NCBI RefSeq assembly: GCF_035594125.1
Contig: NC_087192.1
Location: forward strand, 12,558,501-12,622,500
Length of the DNA: 64,000 bases
Source: Scylla paramamosain
Taxonomy: Eukaryota > Arthropoda > Malacostraca > Decapoda > Portunidae
Direction of reading: 5' to 3'
Shown here: piece by piece, positions 36,558-49,500 of the stretch
Numbering within the stretch: position 1 is the stretch's first letter
How the letters are laid out: each line of letters opens with the position of its first letter
Translations under genes and position numbers: made by a program
Notes under the pieces: generated by a model
What the model was told of the DNA's origin: nothing
The model's database searches: none
Seen by the model: the letters and a program-made list of their open reading frames with translations, nothing else

Positions 36558-38360
36558 TTATGGACCCAGTTAGAGAGCATGGCAACCTGTAGTATCCTGA
36601 ACCTGCTGTGGTGTCAGGATTGCACAGTTTAGGAGAGTGGACTTTGAGAGATTAAGGAGGTACCTCCAGGAAGATGACTGGCAATGGACAGAGGGGGAGT
36701 GGACAGGTGAGGTCCAGGACAGAAGTGAGGGAGATAAGGCAAGGTGAGAAATGGGTGGATGAGTAGGGGGCATAAGAGAATGGGAGATGGGCTGAGATGT
36801 GAGTATGGGGTTAAGGGGTCAAGTCATGTTGAGATGAGTGAGGTGAGGTTGAGGCAGGTTGAAGATGGATTGAGGACAATGGAAAGGGCCCAGATGGGGA
36901 GATTAGAGTACGTAAATGTTGATTAGTTGTATAAATATTTCATTAATAGATTACATACAGGCCAGTTGGAAAATATTCCTTGTAGAACACTAAGATCACA
37001 GAAGAATGACCCTAATTGGATGACTGGTAGGTTAAAGGACTGAAGAGAAGTATATGTAAGAGATTAGAGGCAGGGGAAGAGGATTTAAGACCTCAATATA
37101 ATCAATTGGTTAGAAAAGTCAGGAAATTAAAGAAGGCTAAAAACAATTACGAATTAAAGGTAGCTAGCCAGGCGAAGACTGACCCCAAGGGATTCTACCA
37201 GATATATAGAATGAAAAACAGTGGAATAATAGATCCATTAAATGCAGTTGATAGGGAGTTAGTTCTGGGGAAGAGATGAGTAAAATTCTGAGCAAGATTT
37301 TTTAAGTTTTCACCCAGGAAAAACATGCAGAAAATGACAAATAGTGAACAGATTTTTTGAGCAGAAGTGAATAAGAGGCTGACCGATATTTCCATAACTA
37401 AGGAGATAGTGAAACAAGAGACAGATAAGCTGAAAAAATTCAAGTCATCAGGACCAAATGAAATATATCACAGACTACTTAAAGAATGCAAAGAGGTTAT
37501 TAGTGAGCCGCTAGTTACTGTCTTTAGGAAATTGCTAGACTCAGGAGAGGTACCAGAAAAGTGGAGACAGGCAAATGCAATATCTGTCTTTAATGAAAGA
37601 GATAAAACATTAATGTCTAATTATAGACCTGTTAGTTTAGCTTTAATTGTAGGTAAAATAATGGAGTCAGTAGTCTCAAAGATTATTAGGGACCATTTAG
37701 ATAAGCATAACTTGATAAATCAGTCACAGCATGGCTACACGAACAGGAAGTTTTACCTCATGAACTTGCTGAATTTTTACAGTGAAGTTTACAAGGTGAC
37801 AAATAACAGTGATAGTTATGCCATCCTATACCTGGACTTTAGTAAGGTGTTTGACATGGTATCCCATCAGGCTCCTGAGAAAGGTTAGGGCACATGGGAT
37901 AAATGGGAAGGTGTTAGGCTGGATAAGGTTGTGTTTAAGTGACAGGGGATAGTTATAATAAACGGGTCTAAATCCAAGTGGGGTCAAGTAATTTGCAGGG
38001 TGTCACAGGGATCAGTTTTAGGACCACTGTTGTTTTTAATACATATTAATGACTTGGATAGTGGGATTAGGAGTGATATTAGTAAATTTGTGGATGACAC
38101 AGATAGGTAGACTAATTGTATCAGATTTGGATGCCATCGCCTTGCAGGTAGATCTGAATTGGATGAATGAATGGACAGACAGATGGCAAATGCAGTTTAA
38201 TATTAATAAATTCAAAGTACTCAGCATAGGTGAAAGAAACCCACACAGTAGGTACAAAATAAACAACAAAGCTCTTGTAACTTGAGGGAGTGAAAAGTTT
38301 AAGGAGTTACACTTAGTTCTGATCTCTAAGAAAACAATGCATAGAGGGCAGAAATAAGGT
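36558..38360 (+). mobile_element. LINE-IV copy (CR1-like)
   Basis: Fourth LINE family. Degenerate linker sequence at 36600-37360 is followed by an RT frame at 37367-37888 (KKFKSSGPNEIYHRLLKEC, WRQANAISVF, NYRPVSLALIVGKIMES, SQHGYTNRK, LYLDFSKVFDMVSH). FVDD is at about 38085, and the NPHSRYKINNKAL block at about 38240. A second, antisense copy of the same family lies at 61680-62232. This copy is cut by the Tigger-like element at about 38363. Confidence 0.75.
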
Positions 38361-38362
38361 AA

Positions 38363-39830
38363 AACAGGTACACTAAGATCGTGCCTAATGCAGATTTACT
38401 TTACACAAGTTCAACTAATGCAACCAAAAAAAATAAAAATTCCAAGGCATACATAACATGTTTTTTTGTGATATACAACTCAGTAGTCATTCAAGGGGCC
38501 TGCCATGACCGAGACCAAATTCTGCCACAGGAAGATCTAGGGTGAACAGTTGAGCTCTGATACTGATGCAGCCCAACAGTATCATGTTTACTTGAAGGAG
38601 ATGATGCAGAATCGGGGGTATACTAAAGGCCAGGTGTTCAACGTAGACGAGACAGCATTGTGCTGGAAGTGGATGCTGAAAAAGTACATACATCTTGAAG
38701 ACCAAGCACTCATGCTGCATAAAGCCATTTAAAAACCAGATAACTTTACTGCTTGGCAACAATGCATCTGGTTCCTGCAAGTTTTGCAAGTGCTGCACAT
38801 TGCAAAAAATCCTTGAGCCTACAAGAACATCTCTCCAGATAAGCAGGGCATGTTCTGGGAGGTAAACAAGAAGGTATGGATGACTGCTACAGTGATGTTG
38901 AATTGGTTTGACAATATGTTTGTGCCAGAAATTTGTGAATTCTGCAGGAAAAGAAATGTGGATTTTAAGTGCATGTTAAGGTTATATAATAATATTATGC
39001 ACATACAACCAAGTATTTATTCTAACTTATTTGTACTACTGTTTTCATGTTTTTTTACATCTTTGTACATTTTTTCTTTATGTTTTAGGTCCTCCTGATG
39101 TACCATTTAAGGAAGTCAAGAAGATAGCTGAATATTGGGAGGCTTTCTCCATCAAGAATGCCACAGACATCCTGCTGACCTCCTGGGACAATGCATCTGG
39201 CTTGTATCCACCACACCTGGTGTCCCCTCTTGGGGGGTGAGGAAGACAGGCAGGCTGCCACACATTCTGCCTCAAACAAGGTGGAAAAGCAGGTGAAGGA
39301 AACTGTTAGTATTGCCCAGAGAATTCCTGGATTTGACTGTCACTGTTCAGGAAATCATGGACTTAGTAACAGCTCAACAGCAAGAGGTGTCTGTGGAGGA
39401 ACTGGTGGAGGAAGCAGAGGAGGAAGATGGAGAGACTGAGGGCAAGGAGCATGGAAAACAGCTGACTGCCACAATGTGAGAGAATTGATGGAGCTGTATG
39501 AGCTCTTGAAAGATAAAGTTGTAGAGCTGGACCCTGAGATGGCCAGGGTGCACACAGCTCAGAAACATATCAACACAGTGTTGTAGCCTTATAATGAATT
39601 CTATAGAAATCACTTAAATAAGAGGCAGCAGGTACTCATCACTGCTTATTTTAAGGGACCCATAGCACACAGTCCTCAGCCCCTCAATGAAAAGTAAGAA
39701 CTTGAACAAATCTTGGCTGCTCAGGATGAAGATGAAGTCTCCAACTTTGATTTTGGAGGGTTTGGGAGTGAGGGTGAAGACTGAAGACTCAGAATAAAGT
39801 GTGAAGAGTCCAGGTGAGTCCTAAACGTTA
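38363..39830 (+). pseudogene. Tigger/pogo-type transposase pseudogene
   Basis: Reading frames in order: YHVYLKEMMQNRGYTKGQVFNVDETALCW (38570-38665), containing the DE pair of the DDE catalytic domain; then MFWEVNKKVWMTATVMLNWFDNMFVPEICEF (38848-38945); then a late segment FKEVKKIAEYWEAFSIKNATDILLTSWD; then an acidic tail (EELVEEAEEEDGE) and a C-terminal EDEVSNFDFGGFGSEGED. The order fits Tigger-like DDE_1 transposases. The N-terminal DNA-binding domains and the LDNAPGH region are missing. The left flank (38375-38430, cgtgcctaatgcagattta...) may be its terminus. Confidence 0.72.
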
Positions 39831-40959
39831 TTTACTGTGCCGTATAACACCCATTTAACAGCTTATTTAACTGTAATTTATTGCATGCACAAAGTTACAT
39901 CCATAAAGACAGTCATTACTTACATTGTGATTACCTGGGGATAGGTTTACGTGGAAAAATAATTGAAAGTATGGGAAACTCTAGAATCAGTTAGAATTTT
40001 CTCCATACACAAGCATGATCATTAATCAACAAATTTTTACAAGCATTGGCAGTTTGCAACTCAACCTCTAGTACCAGTAGGCAAACTGAGCATGCACAAT
40101 CTGAATGTCACCATACAGCCAGAGGCTAACTTGACTGATGATATGGATGCACAGGTAAGACAGCAAGAGATCTACACCAACATTTGCTTAAAGGATACCA
40201 TAAGCACCTATGATTCCTAATTATTTTATTTCACTTTTCACACCCACACCACTGAATGCATCTCTATGAAAATATATGGGCATGATCATTAATTAATTAA
40301 TTAATTAATTAGATAATTTTAACAACTATTTAGTTTGCAATTCAGCCTCTAAGAGATCTTCAATATCTCAGACCTTATTGTAAACTGTGATTACCCATAA
40401 GATATCTGACCTGAGAAACAGTTGCCTACAACACTGCCCACTGTTGGGCAGCATGACACCATTGCCTACACCATTGTTAAAGATGCCAAATGTGGATGGC
40501 ATTTGCTGGTAGAATACCATAGGTTCAGTTATTTAGTAAATGTTGAAAATGCTATAAAGCATGTAAGATCACATGGCACTGTACATCTCAAAAGAAAATT
40601 GGACCATGTAAAGTGAAAGTGATTCAAGGTGGTGATATACAGTCAGTGCCAAAAAAAGATGACAAATTCTCAATTGATATCAGCATCCACACACCATCTA
40701 ACTAGTTTGATCCAGTTGCATGGAAGAGTAGAGCACTGATATTATCTGACCTGGCAACTCAAGACAGAGAGGCCTTGGGTGCACTCACACATTAACAGTA
40801 TTAGCATAGATTTGACACCTGAGTGATAAGATGTTTTTCGTGTGCGCTTTCCCGAGTTGACTTCTGCAAGCTATTGTTATGTATCCTTCCATATTACCCA
40901 TCAATGGCTACTAAACCACCTATTACTGGTGACAAAATAGCACCTGTTGTTGCCATATG
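39831..40959. other. PIGN intron 1, nothing recognised
   Basis: AT-rich, with a short (ATTA)n run at about 40289-40311. No supported gene. Confidence 0.4.
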
Positions 40960-41019
40960 GTGAGAAATAAAACATCTAAGAAACAATCAGAACTGCTAGA
41001 GTTAGAGAGAGAATTGCAT

Positions 41020-41280
41020 ACTGGTTGGTCAAGAGGTTCAGAGATGGTGGCCATACTATCACAGAACATAAAGCAAGGCCTGGGTTTGGAAAGAAAGTTG
41101 CTCAGTTAACCTTGAACATGATGAAAATATAAATAGAATGTAATCCTCACCTAACAGGAAGGGAATTGAAATAAAAGAACCCACATGTTCTTGGTAGTGG
41201 GTCTCAGAAATTTTTATGAAGTCATGATCTCAGTCACATCTCTGAACCAGCTCCTGACAACCTGCTGTCACCTTCCAGGA
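41020..41280 (+). pseudogene. Tc1-like transposase N-terminal fragment
   Basis: One reading frame gives LVKRFRDGGHTITEHKARPG, KKVAQLTLNMMK, then after a stop ECNPHLTGRELK and, after another stop, NPHVLGS. This is the paired-like helix-turn-helix DNA-binding region and linker of Tc1-type transposases. Three in-frame stops and no DDE domain; it runs into the (TA)n array at 41301. Confidence 0.65.
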
Positions 41281-41296
41281 TCTTTCCTAAAGTAAT

Positions 41297-41587
<291 letters not shown>

Positions 41588-41685
41588 CTTTCTTCCCCCT
41601 CTTCCATAGCCCTTTCCACTATCACATTCTCTAACATGTTATATAATGACCGAAAGTGGGTGAAAATTAATAAGCAATAGTGCAT

Positions 41686-41967
41686 GCCTTCCCTTCTTCT
41701 GAAGCCTTGCTGCACTAGACTTTCTATTTTCTCACCTCTATTTTGTCCATCTCTTTAGAGCAAGAGTTAACCAGTATCAATCATTTATTCCTTTCTCTGA
41801 TAAACTATGGAACTCCCTGCCTGCTTCTGCATTTCTCCCTTCATATGGCTTTAATTCTTTCAAGAAGAATATTTCAAGATACCAATCCTCAAATTTTGGA
41901 TGATCCTATTGACCTTTCTTTTGGGACTGGGATTCTCAGTAGGATTTTTTTGGGGTGGATCTTTTTG

Positions 41968-41968
<1 letters not shown>
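41686..41968 (+). mobile_element. LINE-II copy I (3' fragment with (TA)n tail)
   Basis: Covers the end of the RT (TRLSIFSPLFCPS-like, RVNQYQSFIPFS-like, [11 protein letters not shown]) and part of the 3' UTR. The expected poly(A) is replaced by a (TA)n array at 41969-42060. Confidence 0.7.
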
Positions 41969-42060
<92 letters not shown>

Positions 42061-42063
<3 letters not shown>

Positions 42064-42531
42064 TAAAATCCCTCTCATCCGGCATTCGAGTATCCGGCAG
42101 CTTCAAGTATCCGGCACATTTTTCCCCAGGCCTTAAAATCAATAAAAAATCAATGTGTACTCATAAAATCGATTAAAATTCCCACGCGAGGCATACTTTG
42201 TCCCCTCGCCACCAGAGCGCACTGCTTCGCACCACCCGCGGCCCACTGCACTGTATTTACTCAGTGACTCAGTACCACGTGTACACTGTTTATCGCCTGA
42301 CGCCTTCATCATGCCTAAAGTTGTAGAAAAGAGGAAGCATGTTGTGCTTACACTTAAGCAGCTGATCAGATCAGTTGGTGATTAAGATCAGCTGATCTTT
42401 GTTATGGTAAGATGCGTAAGTGTAGGGTGGTGATTGTGGACATAATTTCACTTCTATTCAAGTATCCGGCAATATTCAAGTATCTGGCATGTCGGCGGTC
42501 CCATTGATGCCGGATAAGAGGGATTTTACTG
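42061..42531. mobile_element. Tigger deletion derivative with transposase start codon
   Basis: Starts CAGTAAAATCCCTCTcATCC and ends with the inverted GGATaAGAGGGATTTTACTG. Subterminal repeats of tatccggca occur at both ends. Inside, at 42311, a frame MPKVVEKRKHVVLTLKQ begins and stops after 24 codons. That is the beginning of a Tigger/CENP-B-type DNA-binding domain. The element is thus an internally deleted relative of an autonomous pogo-group transposon. It inserted at the edge of (TA)n, consistent with TA target choice. Confidence 0.85.
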
Positions 42532-43133
42532 TGTATAGTTTTATCATGCAGATAGACCAAAACAACAAGAATAAATGCTATTTCTATAAAACTACTTCTA
42601 CAGCTTTTTTTTTTTCGCCACAAAATCTACCCCATCTATCCCAACAAGATCAGGGACATGTAAAAATGTGAGGTTTTGGGTGGAGAATGCAAAAGCTAAC
42701 CTGGGATTGCACCCCACTGAACCCCCATGGGGATACTAACCTAATTAGCCTAGCCTAACCTTTATTTTCATCTTGTTTCTTGTTTATCTGGTCCCACTTC
42801 TACTGAAGCGCTCTGTAGGACCCACACATTCTGATTCATGTAATGTCAGTAGTAATCATACTGTATATGCCATGTTAATTGTCAAAGTTTCCATGTCATA
42901 GTACTCAGAGTATAAAAAAAATTTTTATTCTTTCTTAAACCTGGCAAGATCCTTAATCCTTCTGATCAAGTGGTAATTTATTGTATAATCTTGGGCCAGC
43001 AGAGCTGAAGGTATGCAATCCAACATTTGAAGAAAACTTTGGTTCATAAAATGTAATTCCTGTTGTGGCTCTACAAGTATTAATAACTTCACCTAGTTGC
43101 ATTACATGCAATAATTCTCTCAAATATGGTGGA

Positions 43134-43416
43134 TTTTTTTTTTTTTTTTTTTTATGTAGGAAGGACACTGGCCAAGGGCAACAAAAATCTAATAAAAAAA
43201 AAATGCCCACTGAAATGCCAGTCACACAAAAGGGTCGAAGCAGTGCTCAAAAATTGATGGACAAGTGACTTGAAACTTCCCTCTTGAAGGAATTCAAGTC
43301 AAAGGAAGGTGGAAATACAGAAGCAGGCAGGGAGTTCCAGAGTTTACCAGAGAAAGGGATGAATGATTGAGAATACTGGTTAACTCTTGCGTCAGAGAGG
43401 TGGACAGAATAGGGGT
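43134..43416 (-). mobile_element. LINE-II copy J (nested 3' fragment)
   Basis: Poly(T) at 43134-43153, then the antisense LINE-II 3' UTR (gtaggaaggacactggccaa) and the last about 60 RT codons. 5'-truncated. It splits LINE-V just before its C-terminal block. Confidence 0.85.
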
Positions 43417-44024
43417 GGCCATTAACTAATGCTTAATGTGTCAAGACACACAACTTAAATGCTATCCTTGCTTTTACAGGTAGCCAGTGGAGCTTAACCC
43501 TTAAAGGATGGGTGAGTTGGTGCAAGTCACTGTCTCAGTGCTCAGAGGGGTTTTTAAGAAGAAAGTGGTTGATTTTCCTACTATCATATTTCCTTATATA
43601 CTTAAAGTAGAGCTATAAAACAAAAAGAAGTGCCAACCCTTCTTTACAATGGCATTTTTGCCAGAATTTTAGGTTTTGTAATTTATCTGTGAATGGAGGT
43701 TGAACAACAATATCTCATCTCCTCAGATGACCCAGTGTGTCCATTTGACTGGTTAAAGCTGTGGCTGCAGCTGACATGCACACAGCTTTGTCCTTCTCAC
43801 TGTTCACTGGTGCTGTCCCGTCTTCTTCCCAATACATTCTTATGTTGTTATAACATATTTACATGCATTTTTGGGTTGAAATGAGGAAAAAAAAAAAAAA
43901 CTTCTTTACATTATATTGTAAAGTAACTTTTCTTAAATGTTTTTTTTTTTAGGTAAATGAAAACAGAAGAAAACAACAGTTGCTCCTTTTCACTTCATAT
44001 TAATGGTGATACAATTACTTTCCT

Positions 44025-44174
<150 letters not shown>

Positions 44175-44457
44175 GCAAGTGGACACACATGGCTTCCTTC
44201 CCTTCAAACATCAGGATGAGTTGAATAACCTTCCATTCATAATGGAGGTTTTAGGTGTACTGAAACTAGGCTGGTGCAAGCCAACAAGTTTCTAAGTGTT
44301 GCTAGTTGATGCTCAAAACAATTATTGTCCTCCTGTATTTGAGTGAAGGCAGGAAAACACCCTCACGCACATATGCATCAACTGCCCTTTCCATAAGCCT
44401 AGTGCATCACCTACCAGTTAGGGGTTAATCAAAACAGAAGTAATTCTCTCTCTTGAT

Positions 44458-44745
44458 GTGGTTCCTTTAATTAATCTTGCAGCTCTGTAACTCCCTCAAT
44501 TGGAGCTTTGGCAGATTATAATAGATAGAGTTGCAATAATCCCCTCTTAATACAACACTGTTACTCACCAATTTCTTGACTGAATTTTCTTTCTCGGTGA
44601 GGTTCCTTTAATTAATCTTGCAGCTCTCTTCAATATCTTCTGTAACTTCCTCAGTTGGAGCTTTGGCAGATTATAATAGATAGAGTTGCAATAATCCCCT
44701 CTTAATATAACATTGTTAATCACCAATTTCTTGACTGAATCCTCA
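44458..44745. repeat. Tandem duplication inside LINE-V RT
   Basis: The block from ggttcctttaattaatcttg through cagattataatagatagagt to caccaatttcttgactgaat occurs twice, at 44460-44583 and about 44603-44742. The second copy keeps 17 extra bases (ttcaatatcttctgtaa region). It is a local duplication of about 140 bp within the RT C-terminal coding part. Confidence 0.85.
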
Positions 44746-46519
44746 TCTAGGTACTTCTTGATAAATGCAATATTTCTAAGATGACATCCAGCAATCCTAA
44801 TAACATCATTTATCTGACATTTTAATGTTAGAGTGGAATCTAACAACACTCCCAAATCATGAATATGAATTTCATTGCCATTTATAATCATATTAATATC
44901 ACCAAGATTTCTTAAACTATCTTTCCCACAAGGATGAATTCTGTTTTCTTTTAATTTAATTTCAGTTGCTTATAATTCATCTAATCTTTAACTGACTTAA
45001 TAACATAATCTGTCTTTGTACCAGTGTCCTCAATATCAATGACAGAGCAGTAAAACTGGGTATCATCAGCAAATAACTTATATCCTACACCATGTCATTG
45101 TAATAGTTTTGATAAGCCAATCATGGAGATACAAAATAAGATAAGGTCAAGCATACTTCCTTACTCTTCCTCACTCTCCAATACACTCTCAACAAAGTTG
45201 AAGAAAACAATTTCCAATTTTCACACAATAGCTCCTGTTTTGTAGAAAGCTTTCTAGGTATTTCAATGCATTATCTACAACTCCAATGCCACTCAAGTCT
45301 TTCACAAGCAAATCATGGATCACAGTATCAAAAAACTGCACTAGGATCTAAAAAAAACTAGTATAGCACATTTACCCTCATCCATCATTTCCAATAACTC
45401 ATTCATTAAAGAGCAGATGGTAGTTTCAGTAGAAAACCTTGGTCTGTATGCATATTGACAATCAGGCAAGACCTGGTCCTTCTCTAAGTGTTCCATCAAC
45501 TTTTCAATAACTACATACTCCATTAACTTTGACAAGAAAGACAAATTAGATACTGGTCTTTAGGAACTTAGATCTTGATAGTCAAGTTTCCCTTTTAAGA
45601 TTGGTATTATGACAGCTTACTTTTCAGAATTAGGAAATTTACACAAAGAAATACTAGTGTTGACTATCCTTGGTAAGAAGTCCATGAAGCTATAAAAATT
45701 ATCTGCATTCACAATTTCTGATACAGGCATTGGGTCTATGGCACATGTTTTCTTAGCCTTCTTGAAAATTTGAACACAACCATCCTTCTTGATGGTCTTG
45801 AAACACTGTAATTTGCTGTCCACATCAACATCTACATCAACAACAGAAAGAAGAGGCATACTATTCACAAGTCCAGATACAATATTCATAATCTTGTTCT
45901 TGAAAAAAATTGCAAAAAGCATGCGCTAAACCTTTATCACAGAAGCCATCCAGAAGCTTTTTTTTTCACGGTAGTAGTAGTAGTAGTAAGACTATTGAAA
46001 ATTTGATATAACTTGTTCATATCTGATGCTGCATCCTGATTTTCATATGATAATAGTTTTTTACTCATATTTAACAACTTGTTATAGCAGTTATGAACAT
46101 TCTCGTAATCCTCCCAGGCCACGACAGACACTTCATTGCACCTTTTATGTTCCTTGAGTAGTTTTTTTTCTTTTCAGTGAGAGGATTTCACCTTTAAACC
46201 AAGAAAATTTATCTTCAATAGTAATACACTTTTGTAGGACAGGACACTGATTGTCATAACAGGTCTTAATCACCCAGTTATAGGCAACTGTAAGACAATC
46301 TGCAGAGTTTGATTTGATCGAGAAATGATTATGAACACAAACTTCATTTATATCTTCATCAAACTTTTGACAAACTTCACTGAGCAATGTTACTGCATAG
46401 AAAATTGCTTTATGTCTAGAATAGATTTTCTTAGACACCTTATATTTTGCCAATAGTAATTTGAATGTTATGAACTTGTGAACTGTAGAAATAGTATACT
46501 CATGTTCAATATCCACCAC
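44565..46519 (-). pseudogene. LINE-V reverse transcriptase region
   Basis: Minus-strand pieces in order: a basic linker (45937-46519), TCAIDPMPVSEIV (about 45750), SFLSKLMEYVVIEKLMEHL and QYAYRPRFSTETTICSLMNEL (45341-45544), then a decayed catalytic part, then DLGVLLDSTLTLKCQINDVI, AFIKKYLDEDSVKKLVI and YNLPKLQLRKLQKILKRAARLI (44565-44891). Stops and shifts are frequent. The YADD box is not intact. Confidence 0.72.
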
Positions 46520-46891
46520 ACTAATGAGATTATTTACAATACATCATTGTTGATAATCAAGTCCAACATAAGGTCCATTGATAAAGTTAGTGAACACACT
46601 TTGTTAGATAGCTGATAAGATTCAAGAACCTCACAAAAGGAAACTGTATTATGGTTTTCATAACCCTCCATCTGTATACTGAAATTGCCAACAATAAAAA
46701 TCTTAAAAGAAACCATATTAACTGAATCTAACAGTAGACCAAATTCCTCAATAGAGATTAACACTTGACCGAGGTGGCCTATGAATAACAAGAAATAGTA
46801 ACCATTGGTTCTGATGCTTAAAACTAACTTCTATATACTCAAAACTTGATACCTTCACTTGAGTCAACACCCTATGATGAGAGAAAAAAAA

Positions 46892-47048
<157 letters not shown>

Positions 47049-47097
47049 ATCTTTACCCCCTTGTCTACCTTCTCTAGGGTTGTGGAGGAAAGTGTAC

Positions 47098-47142
47098 TTT
47101 TTTTCTTTTTGTAGGAGACACCAGCCAAGGACAGCAAAAATC

Positions 47143-47193
<51 letters not shown>

Positions 47194-47260
47194 CACTGAG
47201 ATGCTGGTCCCTGAATAGGGTCCAAAGCAGTAGTAAAAAAATTGAAGGATAGGAAGGATC
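47098..47260 (-). mobile_element. LINE-II copy L (3' end, diverged subfamily)
   Basis: Antisense 3' UTR (gtaggagacaccagccaagg), a long A-run at 47146-47190, then gatgctggtccctgaatagg, as in copy H. Very short, 5'-truncated. Confidence 0.75.
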
Positions 47261-47470
47261 ATCTCATTAATTCTACATGTATTGTACTCATTCAACCAAG
47301 TCTGAAGTAGCCAGAAAATCAAATGGTTGCTCATTTAACATTTCTCTTATTTGAGTAGTCTTATTGTCAACTGATTGAATATTAACAAAACCACAATTTA
47401 AATAGTGAATAGTAGACCTAAAATCCATTATCAGTTATGGAAGCCAATTTAGTCAACTCAGTGTGAAAGT

Positions 47471-48424
47471 CTAGCAACAACTAGCAATGACTCTATGACT
47501 GACTTCTTTTGTCTGCCTAACACAATTGATACACCTCTGCATATCTGAAGAACAATCATTAGTTTTATGACTGCCACAACAAATACCACATATATCATCA
47601 TCTTCCCTGAAGTTACAATTTTTCAAAATATGATCATGCCTTTGAAAATGAAAACAAATCAACACATAATACCTATCTATCCCAGTGCAATAAAACTTCA
47701 TCACCATGATCATAGATTGCTCTACAGACTTCAGGGTCACACTTAATTACATAATGAGCTGTATGACCTGCAGCTGTTTTTTTTTTTCTAACAGAAATGC
47801 CATTTTGTTTAACACATCAGGAATGAACTGCAAGTAAACAATCTGATCAATAACTGGATCAATAACATCATCCTCTTCTGTATGCATATTACATCTCACA
47901 ATTTTATGTTGCAATTTCTTTATTTTCAAAGTCACAGCACTGCCCACATTATCCTGAATCAGTGTTACTGCACTGTCTTTGTACTCCTCATTTGGAAAAT
48001 CAACCACAAGGTTGCCAATCTAGGAAAATCTAGTGCAACAATAGGAATATTTTTCAGAACTTCAGCAACTTCTCTCTTTTTATTACTCTTAGTAGCTGGT
48101 TCATGGGATTTGATAAACTGTAGATTCTTCTTAACCTTATCAATATATGTTCCTTTGTCATCATTAGTACCCTTAGAATTACTAATTGCCTTGCAAAATA
48201 CATAAATTTTTCTTGACAAATCTTTTAATCCATATTCAATTCTGAGCAATAGTACTTTCAAGCTCAACAATTCTCACTTTCTGTTTGCTTATTAAATCTT
48301 CAAATTGTGCAACAGCCTCTTGAGCAACCTCAAAATCACATGCAACTCCAGTAGCATTAGCATTACAGTCACCACAATACTGATGCAATTATTCATACTC
48401 AATTATACTCTTTAGGACCTTATA
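47471..48424 (-). pseudogene. LINE-V ORF1, C-terminal part with CCHC-like knuckles
   Basis: Minus-strand reading: YCGDCNANATGVACDFEVAQ (end of a PHD-like finger, 48340-48400), a coiled segment (FEDLISKQKVRIVELES), then after decayed sequence a Cys/His-rich end (NCNFREDDDICGICCGSHKTND, RCINC) at 47500-47620. These are typical of ORF1 proteins that bind element RNA. It is split from its N-terminal part by the TA-MITE. Confidence 0.65.
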
Positions 48425-49229
48425 CAGTGAAGCCTCAGTTTTCAGTTTTCTAACTTAATTTGTTCCTGAATATTGTTCAAAATCTGAGATGTTAAAAAAT
48501 CAAAAATATTTTCCCCATAGTACTCAATGTAAAATAGATTAATCCATTCTCAGACACCCATCCACCATGTATTAGCAGGTAATGACCAATGCTACCACTG
48601 TTAAGATGGCCACTCCACATCTCCAGCTTAGAATTTTTCTTTATCCAGAAAGGGTGTATTGAATGAATTTAGTGACACAGAATTCATCAAAAGATATTCT
48701 TTAAACCATACAGGCATTCTCTTTGTCACTGATCAAGTGAGGGAAGCCTTACAGAGTGACACAGAGAGGAGCAACCCACTCACCACCAAAATGGAGGTGA
48801 TTGTAACACTTAGACATCTTACTGCTAGGAAAAGCTACTGGAAAAATGCAGTTGTGCAGTTGTGATGGCATTGTGGGTCATAAAAAAAGCCACAGGTGTC
48901 TTGGGATTACTCCTGAGCACTGAACCTTGTTTATCTATATCAAGGTTCTTCAACCTCTTCAACAGAATCACATTTAACTTATTTTAAAGACTGAATTACT
49001 GTCTTACCCTCTGTTTCTCCTCCAAATATATAAAATGAAGGAATACTTATAGAAACTACAAATTACTAATAAACAGCAGCTTTTGCTATGTAATGTAGCA
49101 TTTGAAATCAAGAATTTTTTTGTTCAAAAACCAAATTATGGCATGGCAACTGAAGCAACTGAGTTCAATTTTATGTTAAAAAACCGAGTTGTTCGGAAAG
49201 GGAGACATTCGGTAGCCGAGGTTCTACTG
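48425..49229 (+). mobile_element. TA-MITE copy 4 (complete, 805 bp)
   Basis: Starts CAGTGAAGCCTCAGTTTTC and ends with inverted GCCGAGGTTCTACTG. TA flanks both sides (48423-48424 and 49230-49231), the target duplication of Tc1/mariner-type elements. Non-coding. It interrupts LINE-V ORF1: WFHIRCEKTGK at 49232-49270 continues as VLKSIIEYE..LHQYCGDC at 48370-48420. Reference copy for the elements at 1, 1468 and 34590. Confidence 0.88.
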
Positions 49230-49231
49230 TA

Positions 49232-49500
49232 TACACTCTTCCCTGTCTTTTCACATCTAATATGGAACCACTTTTTAGCAGTGGTCACTTAGCTTGGCTA
49301 GATCATCATCAGATACCTGTACTTTACATCCAGGACATGGTCACCATCAGATGTACTAGTGTCACCACCAGCTGGGCCAGAACTGTCAGTATCACTTCCA
49401 CCTTTGTTTACATTCCCAGCAACACAGGTGTTCCTTATTCGATTATGAGTTCCTGGTTTCCCTTTACCATCCCGACCACATCCAGTTCCCCATTCATGGT
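49232..49500 (-). pseudogene. LINE-V ORF1, N-terminal part (PHD-like finger)
   Basis: Minus strand encodes a Gly/Ser/Asp-rich stretch (GGSDTDSSGPAGGDTSTSDGD) and then KKWFHIRCEKTGK. That is the W-H-x-x-C core of a PHD-like finger, completed by YCGDC beyond the inserted MITE. Stops lie between the two stretches. CR1-type ORF1 proteins often carry such a finger. Confidence 0.6.
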
